Assembly (NCBI RefSeq): GCF_913774235.1
Contig: NZ_CAJYDW010000006.1
Span: 124,001 to 188,000 of the forward strand
Origin: an uncultured Pseudomonas sp.
GTDB taxonomy: Bacteria > Pseudomonadota > Gammaproteobacteria > Pseudomonadales > Pseudomonadaceae
Direction: 5' to 3'
Length of the DNA stretch: 64,000 nt
Shown here: positions 10,349 to 17,718 of the stretch, piece after piece
Layout of the letters: each line of letters starts with the position of its first letter
Numbering within the stretch: the stretch's first letter is position 1
The notes under the pieces: generated by a model
Databases searched by the model: none
Told to the model about the DNA's origin: nothing
Seen by the model: only the letters and a program-made list of their open reading frames with translations
Translations under genes and position numbers: made by a program

Positions 10349-10434
10349 TCGCCGCCATGGCGGGCCGCCGATGCGGCCGCTCCTACAAAAGCATCACGCC
10401 CTGTAGGAGCGGCCCATGGCCGCGATAACGCCGC
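10349..10434. repeat. REP-type palindromic element
   Basis: GGCCGCTCCTACA (10375-10387) and TGTAGGAGCGGCC (10402-10414) are perfect 13-base inverted arms. This is the well-known Pseudomonas REP core GTAGGAGCGGCC, here as a head-to-head pair, with extra GC palindromes (GCCGCCATGGCGGGCCGCC) on the left. It lies between convergent genes, at the border between the arabinose island and the core cysB block. Confidence 0.85.
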
Positions 10435-10446
10435 TAAAAAGGCACC

Positions 10447-11433
<987 letters not shown>

Positions 11434-11534
11434 CTAACCCATGCGCAAGCATATAACAGTAATGCAGCCCTTAAGCTTTTTCTAGACCAAAATCGAATTA
11501 AGTCGCTCAGAGGCATGAGCGACTGTCCCGCCAA

Positions 11535-12017
11535 TCAGCCCTGACGCAGCGGCACCAGATAGATGGGGATGCGGGCCGTCTGCAGCAGGCGGCTGGCCGT
11601 CCGCCCCAGCGGCGCGACCTGATCGTCGCCCTGGCTGCGACTGCCGATCACCAGCAGATCGGCGGCGAACTCCTGGGCCTGCTTGAGGATGATCAGCGGC
11701 GGGTCCCCCTGGAGCACCCGTACGGCCCGCACCAGGCCCAGGGTCGCCGGGGTCTCCAGCAGGTCTTCGCGCAGGGATTCGAAGACCTGTTGCTCGATGG
11801 TCTCCAGCACCAGGTCCAGTCCGCCGTTGCGCAGGCGATCGAGGGACTCCCCGTCCAGATGCTGTTGCAGCAGAGTGGATGCCAACAGACCGAGGGGTTC
11901 GACGACATGGACGACGTACAGCCTGGCCTGGTGGATGCGTGCCAGGTTCAAGGCGTGCTGGAAGACATAGGACGAACACAGGCCCAGGTCCGTGGCATAG
12001 AGCAGGGAGCGGATCAC
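11535..12017 (-). CDS. Universal stress protein (UspA family)
   Basis: A single-domain Usp protein of 160 residues. The N-terminal VIRSLLYATDLGLCS strand and the C-terminal ATP-loop-like LLVIGSRSQGDDQVAPLGRTASRLLQTARIPIYLVP define the fold, and GSRSQG...G-x9-S fits the nucleotide-binding Usp motif. An in-frame GTG exists at 12038, but the GTG at 12017 has CCAGGAGGAATC directly before it, so the shorter start is preferred. Next to cysB, as I recall in P. aeruginosa (PA1753/PA1754). The role is probably stress survival; no specific partner can be named. Confidence 0.85.
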   Translation of the reverse strand: MIRSLLYATDLGLCSSYVFQHALNLARIHQARLYVVHVVEPLGLLASTLLQQHLDGESLDRLRNGGLDLVLETIEQQVFESLREDLLETPATLGLVRAVRVLQGDPPLIILKQAQEFAADLLVIGSRSQGDDQVAPLGRTASRLLQTARIPIYLVPLRQG

Positions 12018-12176
12018 GATTCCTCCTGGCAAGGTCACCCGACCTGGCCGGTCCGACGCGGGTTAGCTCTTTCAGCCTAGCAGCCTATTGCCAGTTTCGC
12101 CGGGAACCACGCGCTAGAGCCCCCTCGGGCATTCGGCGGTCGCAGCCTGGAAAGTCCTACCAACCCGGGTAGCCGC

Positions 12177-12524
12177 TCAGGGCAGCTCCTCGGGCTCGCG
12201 GCCTTCCGCCGCCTCGATGGCCGCCACCAGCGCCGGCTCCCGCAGCGGCGCCTGCACCGGGCCGAGGAAGTCGCCGTCGCGCACCAGGAACAGCGCCGGC
12301 AGATGGAAGACGCCATAGCGCTGCACCAGGCCGCCGCTGCGCTCGGCATCCACCCAGTACAGGCGTTCCACCGGCAGCCGCGCTGCCGGCAGCACCTGCC
12401 GCGCCAGACGGCAGCTGGCGCAGCCGACGCTGGTGAAGATCAGCAAGGAGCGCCCTGCCGCCGCCAGCAACACGGCATCCGCCGTCCCATCATCCAGTTC
12501 CATCGCCAACCCCGTTGCGATCAT
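12177..12524 (-). CDS. Thioredoxin-like protein with CxxC motif
   Basis: About 108-115 residues with a thioredoxin fold: LLIFTSVGCASCRLARQVLP holds the redox pair Cys-Ala-Ser-Cys, followed by VERLYWVDAE and the cis-proline region YGVFHLPALFLVRDGD. The active site differs from canonical WCGPC. There is no signal peptide, so it is probably cytoplasmic. Two starts are possible, ATG 12524 (MIATGLAMEL) and ATG 12503 (MELDDG), and neither has a decisive ribosome site; AACGGGGTTGGCG favours the second. It is divergent from the DAHP synthase gene. A thiol reductase or thiol-based stress role is likely. Confidence 0.8.
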   Translation of the reverse strand: MIATGLAMELDDGTADAVLLAAAGRSLLIFTSVGCASCRLARQVLPAARLPVERLYWVDAERSGGLVQRYGVFHLPALFLVRDGDFLGPVQAPLREPALVAAIEAAEGREPEELP

Positions 12525-12668
12525 CGTCAAAGTACGCCGCTGGCGTCGCCAATCACGTCGTAGCCATTGTGAGCGGGCGGTACAAGCGTTAAGGTGCCCC
12601 ACCCTTCTTTTGCATTTTGCCTGCGCGGGCCCCGACCTGTCGCAGCGCCGTGACCGACGAGTAGCACC

Positions 12669-13748
12669 ATGGCCGCACAGCCCCGCCTTAATGACCTCAA
12701 CATCGAAGCCAACGAGCCGCTGATCACCCCCGAGCAGCTCAAGCAGGAGATCCCGCTGAGCGATCTCGCCGCTGACACCGTCGCCCAGGGCCGCCAGGTC
12801 ATCCGCGACATCCTCGACGGCAAGGACCACCGTCTCTTCGTGGTGATCGGCCCCTGCTCGATCCATGACATCAAGGCCGCCCACGAATACGCCGAGCGCC
12901 TCAAGACCCTGGCTGCCCAGGTGAGCGATACCCTCTATCTGGTCATGCGCGTCTACTTCGAGAAGCCCCGCACCACCGTGGGCTGGAAGGGCCTCATCAA
13001 CGACCCCTACCTGGACGACTCCTTCAAGATCCAGGACGGCCTGCACATCGGTCGCCAGCTGCTGCTGGACCTGGCGGAAAAGGGCCTGCCCACCGCCACT
13101 GAAGCCCTGGACCCGATCTCGCCCCAGTACCTGCAGGACCTGATCAGCTGGTCGGCCATCGGCGCGCGCACCACCGAATCCCAGACCCACCGCGAGATGG
13201 CCTCTGGCCTCTCCTCCGCGGTCGGCTTCAAGAACGGCACCGACGGCAGCCTCACGGTCGCCATCAACGCCCTGCAGTCGGTCTCCAGCCCGCACCGCTT
13301 CCTCGGCATCGACCAGCGCGGCCAGGTCTCGGTGGTGATGACCAAGGGCAACCCCTACGGCCACGTGGTGCTGCGCGGTGGTAACGGCAAGCCGAACTAC
13401 GATTCGGTCAGCGTCACCCTGTGCGAGCAGGCGCTGGTCAAGGCCAAGGTCAAGCCGAACATCATGGTCGATTGCAGCCACGCCAACTCCAACAAGGACG
13501 CCGCCCTGCAACCGCTGGTAATGGACAACGTCGCCAACCAGATCGTCGAGGGCAACACCTCCATCGTCGGCCTGATGGTGGAAAGCCACCTGGGCTTCGG
13601 CAACCAGCCGATCCCGGCGGACCTGTCGCAGCTGGAGTATGGCGTCTCGGTGACGGATGCGTGCATCGACTGGGCCATGACCGAGAAGAGCATTCTCGAC
13701 ATGCACCGCAAGCTCAAGGACGTGTTGCCGCGTCGCGCCCGCGACTGA
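12669..13748 (+). CDS. 3-deoxy-7-phosphoheptulonate (DAHP) synthase, class I
   Basis: A 359-residue type I DAHP synthase (EC 2.5.1.54) that condenses phosphoenolpyruvate and erythrose 4-phosphate, the first step of the shikimate pathway. Diagnostic motifs are VIGPCSIHD, RVYFEKPRTTVGWKG, GARTTESQTHREMASGLS, GFKNGTDG, LRGGNGKPNYD and MVDCSHANSNKD, covering the PEP, metal and E4P residues. It belongs to the AroF/AroG/AroH group; which amino acid inhibits it cannot be decided by eye. It ends 15 bp before an intrinsic terminator and appears monocistronic. Confidence 0.96.
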   Translation: MAAQPRLNDLNIEANEPLITPEQLKQEIPLSDLAADTVAQGRQVIRDILDGKDHRLFVVIGPCSIHDIKAAHEYAERLKTLAAQVSDTLYLVMRVYFEKPRTTVGWKGLINDPYLDDSFKIQDGLHIGRQLLLDLAEKGLPTATEALDPISPQYLQDLISWSAIGARTTESQTHREMASGLSSAVGFKNGTDGSLTVAINALQSVSSPHRFLGIDQRGQVSVVMTKGNPYGHVVLRGGNGKPNYDSVSVTLCEQALVKAKVKPNIMVDCSHANSNKDAALQPLVMDNVANQIVEGNTSIVGLMVESHLGFGNQPIPADLSQLEYGVSVTDACIDWAMTEKSILDMHRKLKDVLPRRARD

Positions 13749-13763
13749 TCCAGGGCACAGACG

Positions 13764-13793
13764 AAAACGCCGGGCTAAGCCCGGCGTTTTTTT
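13764..13793 (+). terminator. Intrinsic terminator of the DAHP synthase gene
   Basis: A GC-rich hairpin (AACGCCGGGCT / AGCCCGGCGTT) is followed by seven T residues. On the minus strand the A-run also offers Ts for the convergent acetyltransferase gene. Confidence 0.92.
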
Positions 13794-13803
13794 GTGTTCC
13801 GCT

Positions 13804-14085
13804 TCAGGCCAAGGGTGTGACCTGGCCGCGGCGCTCGAGATAGTGCTCGACGTAGGAGCAGGAGGGAATGACGCTGTAGCCGCGGCTCTCGGCGTAGTTC
13901 AGCGCGTGCTCGGTCAGTCGCGCCGCCAGGCCGCGCCCACGCAGGGCATCGGGGACGAAGGTGCGATAGAAATCCATCGTCTGCTTGCCCAGATCCATGT
14001 AGGCGAGATAGGCGCGCTGGCCGTCGACAGAAAGATGGAACTGATGATTGGCCTCATCGTGCTCCACCTGCAGGGATTCGTTCAT
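13804..14085 (-). CDS. GNAT-family N-acetyltransferase (small, YjdJ-like)
   Basis: A 93-residue protein of the short GNAT group (Acetyltransf_CG type). HQFHLSVDGQRAYLAYMDL forms the N-terminal strands, and VPDALRGRGLAARLTEHAL is the acetyl-CoA pyrophosphate loop (R-G-R-G-L-A). The C-terminal SYVEHYLERR is also typical. The ATG at 14085 is supported by CCAAGGAGTAGTC; a longer frame to 14178 has no support. The substrate is unknown. It is convergent with DAHP synthase and divergent from oprI. Confidence 0.88.
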   Translation of the reverse strand: MNESLQVEHDEANHQFHLSVDGQRAYLAYMDLGKQTMDFYRTFVPDALRGRGLAARLTEHALNYAESRGYSVIPSCSYVEHYLERRGQVTPLA

Positions 14086-14527
14086 GACTACTCCTTGGCG
14101 GTTTGGCTCCGCCTTATCCATTGTTATCGATGACACCCGAAGACGAGAACGCACCCTTCCTGTGCAGGTCTGAGCCACAGCGCGTCAGACCTCCACGGAA
14201 GAGGCAGGTTCTAACCAGCCGTCGCACCGTAAAAACCGACTATAACAGGCGCCATCCCCCGCACGCAGCCTCAGCTCGCTTGACATCTTTCGCCTATCCT
14301 CTAACGTTCTGAAACGTTCTAGGCTTTCCGCCATCAAAGCTGTGGCTGATACCGGTCGCAAGCGTTCTTGGTGAGCGCACGGAGCCTGAGAGAAGAATTT
14401 CCGCAAAAATTCCTCTTTCAACGGGTTCGCTCAGTTTACTTACGACCGGTAATGAGTAGTATGTAGCCGCAATTTTCCACTTGGAAAATTGACCTTAAAA
14501 CAGGATGTCTACCTCAAGGGGTTTACG
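14086..14527. other. Gene-free 0.44-kb spacer upstream of oprI
   Basis: This spacer separates the acetyltransferase gene from oprI and is clearly more AT-rich than its surroundings, especially 14390-14527. It contains a direct repeat AACGTTCT at 14303-14310 and 14313-14320, a weak promoter-like pair TTACTT and TATGTA about 18 bases apart near 14430-14465, and the 20-bp palindrome listed separately. A 78-codon minus-strand frame here has no coding character. The oprI promoter must lie in this stretch. Confidence 0.55.
14471..14490. promoter_or_regulatory. Perfect palindrome in the oprI leader
   Basis: AATTTTCCA and TGGAAAATT are exact inverse complements with a two-base CT centre, 38 bases before the oprI start codon. 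It could be a protein operator or, if transcribed, a short AU-rich stem at the 5' end of one of the most abundant mRNAs of the cell. No match to a named operator is claimed. Confidence 0.6.
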
Positions 14528-14779
14528 ATGAACAACGCTCTGAAATTCGCCGCCCTGGCTCTGGCCGCTGCTCTGGCCACTGGTTGCAGCACCGCTAACA
14601 AGGAAAGCGAAGCTCGCCTGACCGCTACCGAAGACGCCGCTGCCCGCGCTCAGGCTCGTGCTGATGAAGCCTACCGTCACGCTGACGAGGCCCTGGCCGC
14701 CGCTCAGAAAGCTCAGCAGACCGCTGACGAAGCCAACGAGCGCGCCCTGCGTATGCTGGAAAAAGCCAGCCGCAAGTAA
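14528..14779 (+). CDS. oprI: Major outer-membrane lipoprotein I
   Basis: An 83-residue lipoprotein almost identical to Pseudomonas Opr[21 protein letters not shown] signal with lipobox ATGC, then a heptad-rich coiled coil ([29 protein letters not shown]...) ending in SRK. The C-terminal lysine is the residue linked to peptidoglycan in Lpp-type proteins. It stabilises the outer membrane by anchoring it to the cell wall. AAGGGG lies eight bases before the ATG, and a strong terminator follows, so it is a monocistronic, highly expressed gene. The facing gene encodes an L,D-transpeptidase that could perform the anchoring. Confidence 0.98.
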   Translation: MNNALKFAALALAAALATGCSTANKESEARLTATEDAAARAQARADEAYRHADEALAAAQKAQQTADEANERALRMLEKASRK

Positions 14780-14830
14780 GCGCCCCGGCTGGGAAGGCGA
14801 GTGGCAACAGTCGCCTTTCCCGGAGCAAAC

Positions 14831-14864
14831 AAAAAGCCCGCCATCTCGATGGCGGGCTTTTTGT
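14831..14864. terminator. Bidirectional terminator between oprI and the L,D-transpeptidase gene
   Basis: AAAAAGCCCGCCAT / ATGGCGGGCTTTTT forms a perfect stem of about 14 bp with loop CTCG, with A-run and T-run on both sides. It can terminate transcription in both directions. Confidence 0.94.
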
Positions 14865-14906
14865 TTGGCTGCTCGGAGGCGCCTCGCTGGGCGCCTCCGG
14901 CCGGCA

Positions 14907-15884
14907 TCACAGGGTCTTGGCAGGCGCCTTGGCCACCGTCCCCGGAGCCACCCCGGCGGGCAGGTCGGCGATTTCCACCGGCAGGCCGTCCTGGCCCTGC
15001 ACCACATCGCGCACGGTATTCCAGTTCACCGCGCTGTTGGCTTGCAGCAGGTCGTCACGCTTGATCAGCGCATTGACCACTGCGGCCTGGCGATCGATCT
15101 CGGTCGGATCGCCCTTGAGATTCACCGGCTGGTGGGCTTCCAGGTACAGCTTGCCGCCGCTCACGCCAAACTTGTAAGGCTCGTCGATGATGCGCACCGG
15201 GGTGCCGATCGGCAGCATGCCCACCAGTTCGGTGACGTTGAAGTTGTACATGCGGAAGCAGCCGTGGCTGGTCTGGGTACCGATCCCGAACTTGCGGTCC
15301 GAGCCGTGGATCAGGTAGCCCGGCATCGTCAGGCGGATCTTGTAGGGGCCGAGGGGGTTGTCCGGACCGGGCGGCACCACCTTGGGCAGCGGATCGCCTT
15401 CGGCGGCGTGCTCGGCGCGAATGGACTCCGGCGGATACCAGGCCGGGTCCTTGATCTTGTCCACCACCTTGGCGACGCCGACCGGCGAGCCCCAGCCCTC
15501 ACGGCCGATACCCAGCGGATAGGTGAACACCGTGTGGCCACCCTTGGGGTAGTAGTACATGCGGTATTCGGCGATGTTGATGACGATGCCTTCACGCGGC
15601 CCCGGCGGCAGGATGAAGCGCGTCGGCAGCACGATCTCGGTACCGGCACCCGGCAGCCAGGCATCGACGCCCGGGTTGGCGGCGACCATCTCGTTGTAGC
15701 CCAGGTCATACTTCTGGCCGAGGTCGGCGAAGGTATCTTCGTAGGCGGCCTTGATTACCTGAACTTCACCGACCAGGTCTTCGCCGGGCGGCGGCAGCGG
15801 CAACTCCAGTGCCTGCGCCGTACCCGCGCTCAACAGACCAAACAGCGAGAGGGAACCGACCAGGGTCGAAACGCGCGCGGGCAT
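14907..15884 (-). CDS. L,D-transpeptidase (ErfK/YbiS/YcfS type) with LysM-like domain
   Basis: A 325-residue exported YkuD-family enzyme. An N-terminal signal (MPARVSTLVGSLSLFGLLSAGTAQA) is followed by a LysM-like segment (DTFADLGQKYDLGYNEMVAANPGVD). The catalytic domain has IHGS and the active-site motif SHGCFRMYN, with Cys near residue 210. Such enzymes form 3-3 crosslinks or attach Braun-type lipoprotein to meso-diaminopimelate. Because it lies next to and facing oprI, lipoprotein attachment is the favoured role; the same neighbours occur in P. aeruginosa (PA2853/PA2854) as I recall. The start has TGCAAGGATTC upstream. Confidence 0.92.
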   Translation of the reverse strand: MPARVSTLVGSLSLFGLLSAGTAQALELPLPPPGEDLVGEVQVIKAAYEDTFADLGQKYDLGYNEMVAANPGVDAWLPGAGTEIVLPTRFILPPGPREGIVINIAEYRMYYYPKGGHTVFTYPLGIGREGWGSPVGVAKVVDKIKDPAWYPPESIRAEHAAEGDPLPKVVPPGPDNPLGPYKIRLTMPGYLIHGSDRKFGIGTQTSHGCFRMYNFNVTELVGMLPIGTPVRIIDEPYKFGVSGGKLYLEAHQPVNLKGDPTEIDRQAAVVNALIKRDDLLQANSAVNWNTVRDVVQGQDGLPVEIADLPAGVAPGTVAKAPAKTL

Positions 15885-15959
15885 GGGATGAATCCTTGCA
15901 GGAGCAATGAAAGGTGACGGCGCGAATTGTACACGGCTCGCTCGGCGTCCGGCAGAGCC

Positions 15960-16241
15960 TCAAAAAGCCTGTAACGGATTGGGCAAGCCTCGTTTGGCAC
16001 CCTGCAAACGCTCCATGCAGGCCGGGCAGAGGGTCTTGAGACCGAGCGCGCGACGATCCAGCGGATGCAGGCGCGGTCGCGCCGGCAGCAGGGTGCCGCA
16101 CAGGGTGCGGTCCGTGGGCGAGCCCAGCTCCAGCTGGCGGGCGACGATATGGACCCGGCCCTCGCGGCAGGCGAACAGGTCGAGCTGGGCATCGGGCTGG
16201 ATCAGCTGATAGCCATGCATGGACCGGGAAAGGCGGGACAT
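15960..16241 (-). CDS. Small hypothetical protein with half zinc-ribbon motif
   Basis: A 93-residue frame beginning MSRLSRSMHGYQL, preceded by CCCTGGAGTATCCCC, which gives an acceptable ribosome site. Cysteines occur in DLFACREG, TLCGTLL and TLCPACMERL; the last is a CxxC pair like a zinc knuckle. The protein is basic in its centre (RPRLHPLDRR). No family is recognised with certainty. It sits between the L,D-transpeptidase and tesA on the same strand. A gene of similar size stands at this place in P. aeruginosa as I recall, which supports it being real. Confidence 0.55.
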   Translation of the reverse strand: MSRLSRSMHGYQLIQPDAQLDLFACREGRVHIVARQLELGSPTDRTLCGTLLPARPRLHPLDRRALGLKTLCPACMERLQGAKRGLPNPLQAF

Positions 16242-16340
16242 GGGGATACTCCAGGGGCGGTTCCGCCGGGCGGTCGATCGGCCGGACCGGCGGGGGCGCG
16301 CAACCTTAGCGGAAAGGCCCGCCGGGGAAAAGTCCGGCGT

Positions 16341-17033
16341 TCAGTCACGCAGCACTCGCTGCAACTGCGGCCAGGCGTTGTCCAGCAGGCGCTGCTGGGC
16401 GTTGGCCCGTGGATGGATGCCGTCCGGCTGCATGAACGCCGGATCACCCCCTACCCCGTCGAGCAGGAAGGGCACCAGAGCCACCCCTTCGGCCTTGGCC
16501 ACGTCGACATAGACCTGGGCGAAGCCATCGGTGTAGCGCGGCCCGTAGTTGGGGGGTAGGCGCATGCCCAGCAGCAGGACGCGGGCACCGCTCTGCTTGG
16601 CCCGCTGCACCAGGGCGGTGAGATTGCGCTGGAACTGGGCCAGCGGCTGGCCGCGCAAGCCGTCGTTGCCGCCCAGTTCGATGGCCACCACGTCCGGCCG
16701 GTGCTCGGCCAGCAGCGGCGGCAGCCGGGCCAGGCCACCGGCGGTGGTATCGCCGCTGATGGAGGCATTCACCACCTGGTAGTCGCTCTTCTGCGCTTGC
16801 AGGCGTTGCTCCAGCAGCCGTACCCAGCCCTGCCCCTCGGCCAGGCCGTAGCCGGCGCTGATGCTATCGCCCACCACCAGCAGGGTGCGCGCCAGGGCCA
16901 GCGGCGTCATGACCAGGCAGAGCAGCGCCAGCAGCCAGGCAATGCCTTGCCGCAAAGGCGCGCTGGACTTCGCCCGGGTTTTTGACTCTAACTCGCCACA
17001 ACCGCCCGTCTGCGGGCCTTTCGGATACGGCAT
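16341..17033 (-). CDS. tesA: TesA: periplasmic acyl-CoA thioesterase I / lysophospholipase / arylesterase (SGNH)
   Basis: An SGNH hydrolase: ARTLLVVGDSISAGYGL (nucleophile Ser), GGLARLPPLL (Gly), IELGGNDGLRG (Asn) and QPDGIHPRANAQ (Asp-His) give all four blocks. A hydrophobic export signal IAWLLALLCLVMTPLALA precedes the mature part, so it works in the periplasm on acyl esters and thioesters. The start is uncertain. ATG 17033 has TGAGG in front but leaves 26 residues before the signal core; a TTG at 16955 would give a textbook 22-residue signal peptide. It is divergent from ybbA, whose start lies at 17044, an arrangement shared with E. coli. Confidence 0.92.
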   Translation of the reverse strand: MPYPKGPQTGGCGELESKTRAKSSAPLRQGIAWLLALLCLVMTPLALARTLLVVGDSISAGYGLAEGQGWVRLLEQRLQAQKSDYQVVNASISGDTTAGGLARLPPLLAEHRPDVVAIELGGNDGLRGQPLAQFQRNLTALVQRAKQSGARVLLLGMRLPPNYGPRYTDGFAQVYVDVAKAEGVALVPFLLDGVGGDPAFMQPDGIHPRANAQQRLLDNAWPQLQRVLRD

Positions 17034-17043
17034 TGGAAACCTC

Positions 17044-17718
17044 ATGAGCGAAGTCATCTTGATGGCGCGAAACCTTAGCAAGGTCGTCACGGGCGCGGAA
17101 GGCGCCCTGCCGATCCTCCAGGCGCTGGATCTGGAGGTGCAGGCCGGCGACAGTTTGGCCATCGTCGGCAGCTCGGGTTCCGGCAAGTCCACCCTGCTCG
17201 GCCTGCTGGCCGGACTGGATCTGCCCAGCGCCGGCGAGGTGCATCTCGCCGGACAGCGCCTGGACGCCCTCGACGAAGATGCCCGTGCCCGCTTACGCGC
17301 GGAGCGAGTGGGCTTCGTCTTCCAGTCCTTCCAGTTGCTCGACAGCCTCACCGCCCTGGAGAACGTGATGCTGCCGCTGGAGCTGGAAGGCGCACGCGAG
17401 GCCCGCGCGGAGGCCAGCGCCCTGCTGGCAAGGGTCGGCCTGGGCGAGCGACTGCGCCACTATCCACGCCAGCTTTCGGGGGGCGAGCAGCAACGGGTGG
17501 CCCTGGCGCGGGCCTTCGCGCCGCGGCCAAGCATCCTCTTCGCCGACGAGCCCACCGGCAATCTGGACAGCCGTACCGGCAACCACATCTGCGACCTGCT
17601 ATTCGAGCTCAACCGCGAGCGCGGCACCACCCTGGTGCTGGTGACCCATGACGAGCGCCTGGCTGCCCGCTGCGCCCGCCAACTGCGCCTGGAAGGCGGT
17701 CGGCAGGTCGCGGCATGA
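17044..17718 (+). CDS. ybbA: ABC transporter ATP-binding protein YbbA (LolD/MacB type)
   Basis: A 224-residue ATPase with Walker A GSSGSGKST, Q-loop FVFQSFQLLDSLTALENVMLP, signature LSGGEQQRVALARAF, Walker B ILFADEPTGNLDS and switch His in LVTHDERL. This composition is typical of the LolD/YbbA group that drives mechanotransmission rather than transport. It overlaps ybbP by four bases (ATGA) and is divergent from tesA, as in E. coli, suggesting a link to lipid or fatty-acyl handling in the envelope. The exact substrate is unknown. Confidence 0.92.
   Translation: MSEVILMARNLSKVVTGAEGALPILQALDLEVQAGDSLAIVGSSGSGKSTLLGLLAGLDLPSAGEVHLAGQRLDALDEDARARLRAERVGFVFQSFQLLDSLTALENVMLPLELEGAREARAEASALLARVGLGERLRHYPRQLSGGEQQRVALARAFAPRPSILFADEPTGNLDSRTGNHICDLLFELNRERGTTLVLVTHDERLAARCARQLRLEGGRQVAA

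Noticed and set aside
12525-13706. Upstream two thirds of the minus-strand frame ending at 12177
   Set aside because: It is antisense to DAHP synthase; only the last 115 codons, after the DAHP synthase start, encode the thioredoxin-like protein.
14185-14421. 78-codon minus-strand frame upstream of oprI
   Set aside because: No ribosome site, AT-rich region, no recognisable motif; treated as regulatory spacer.
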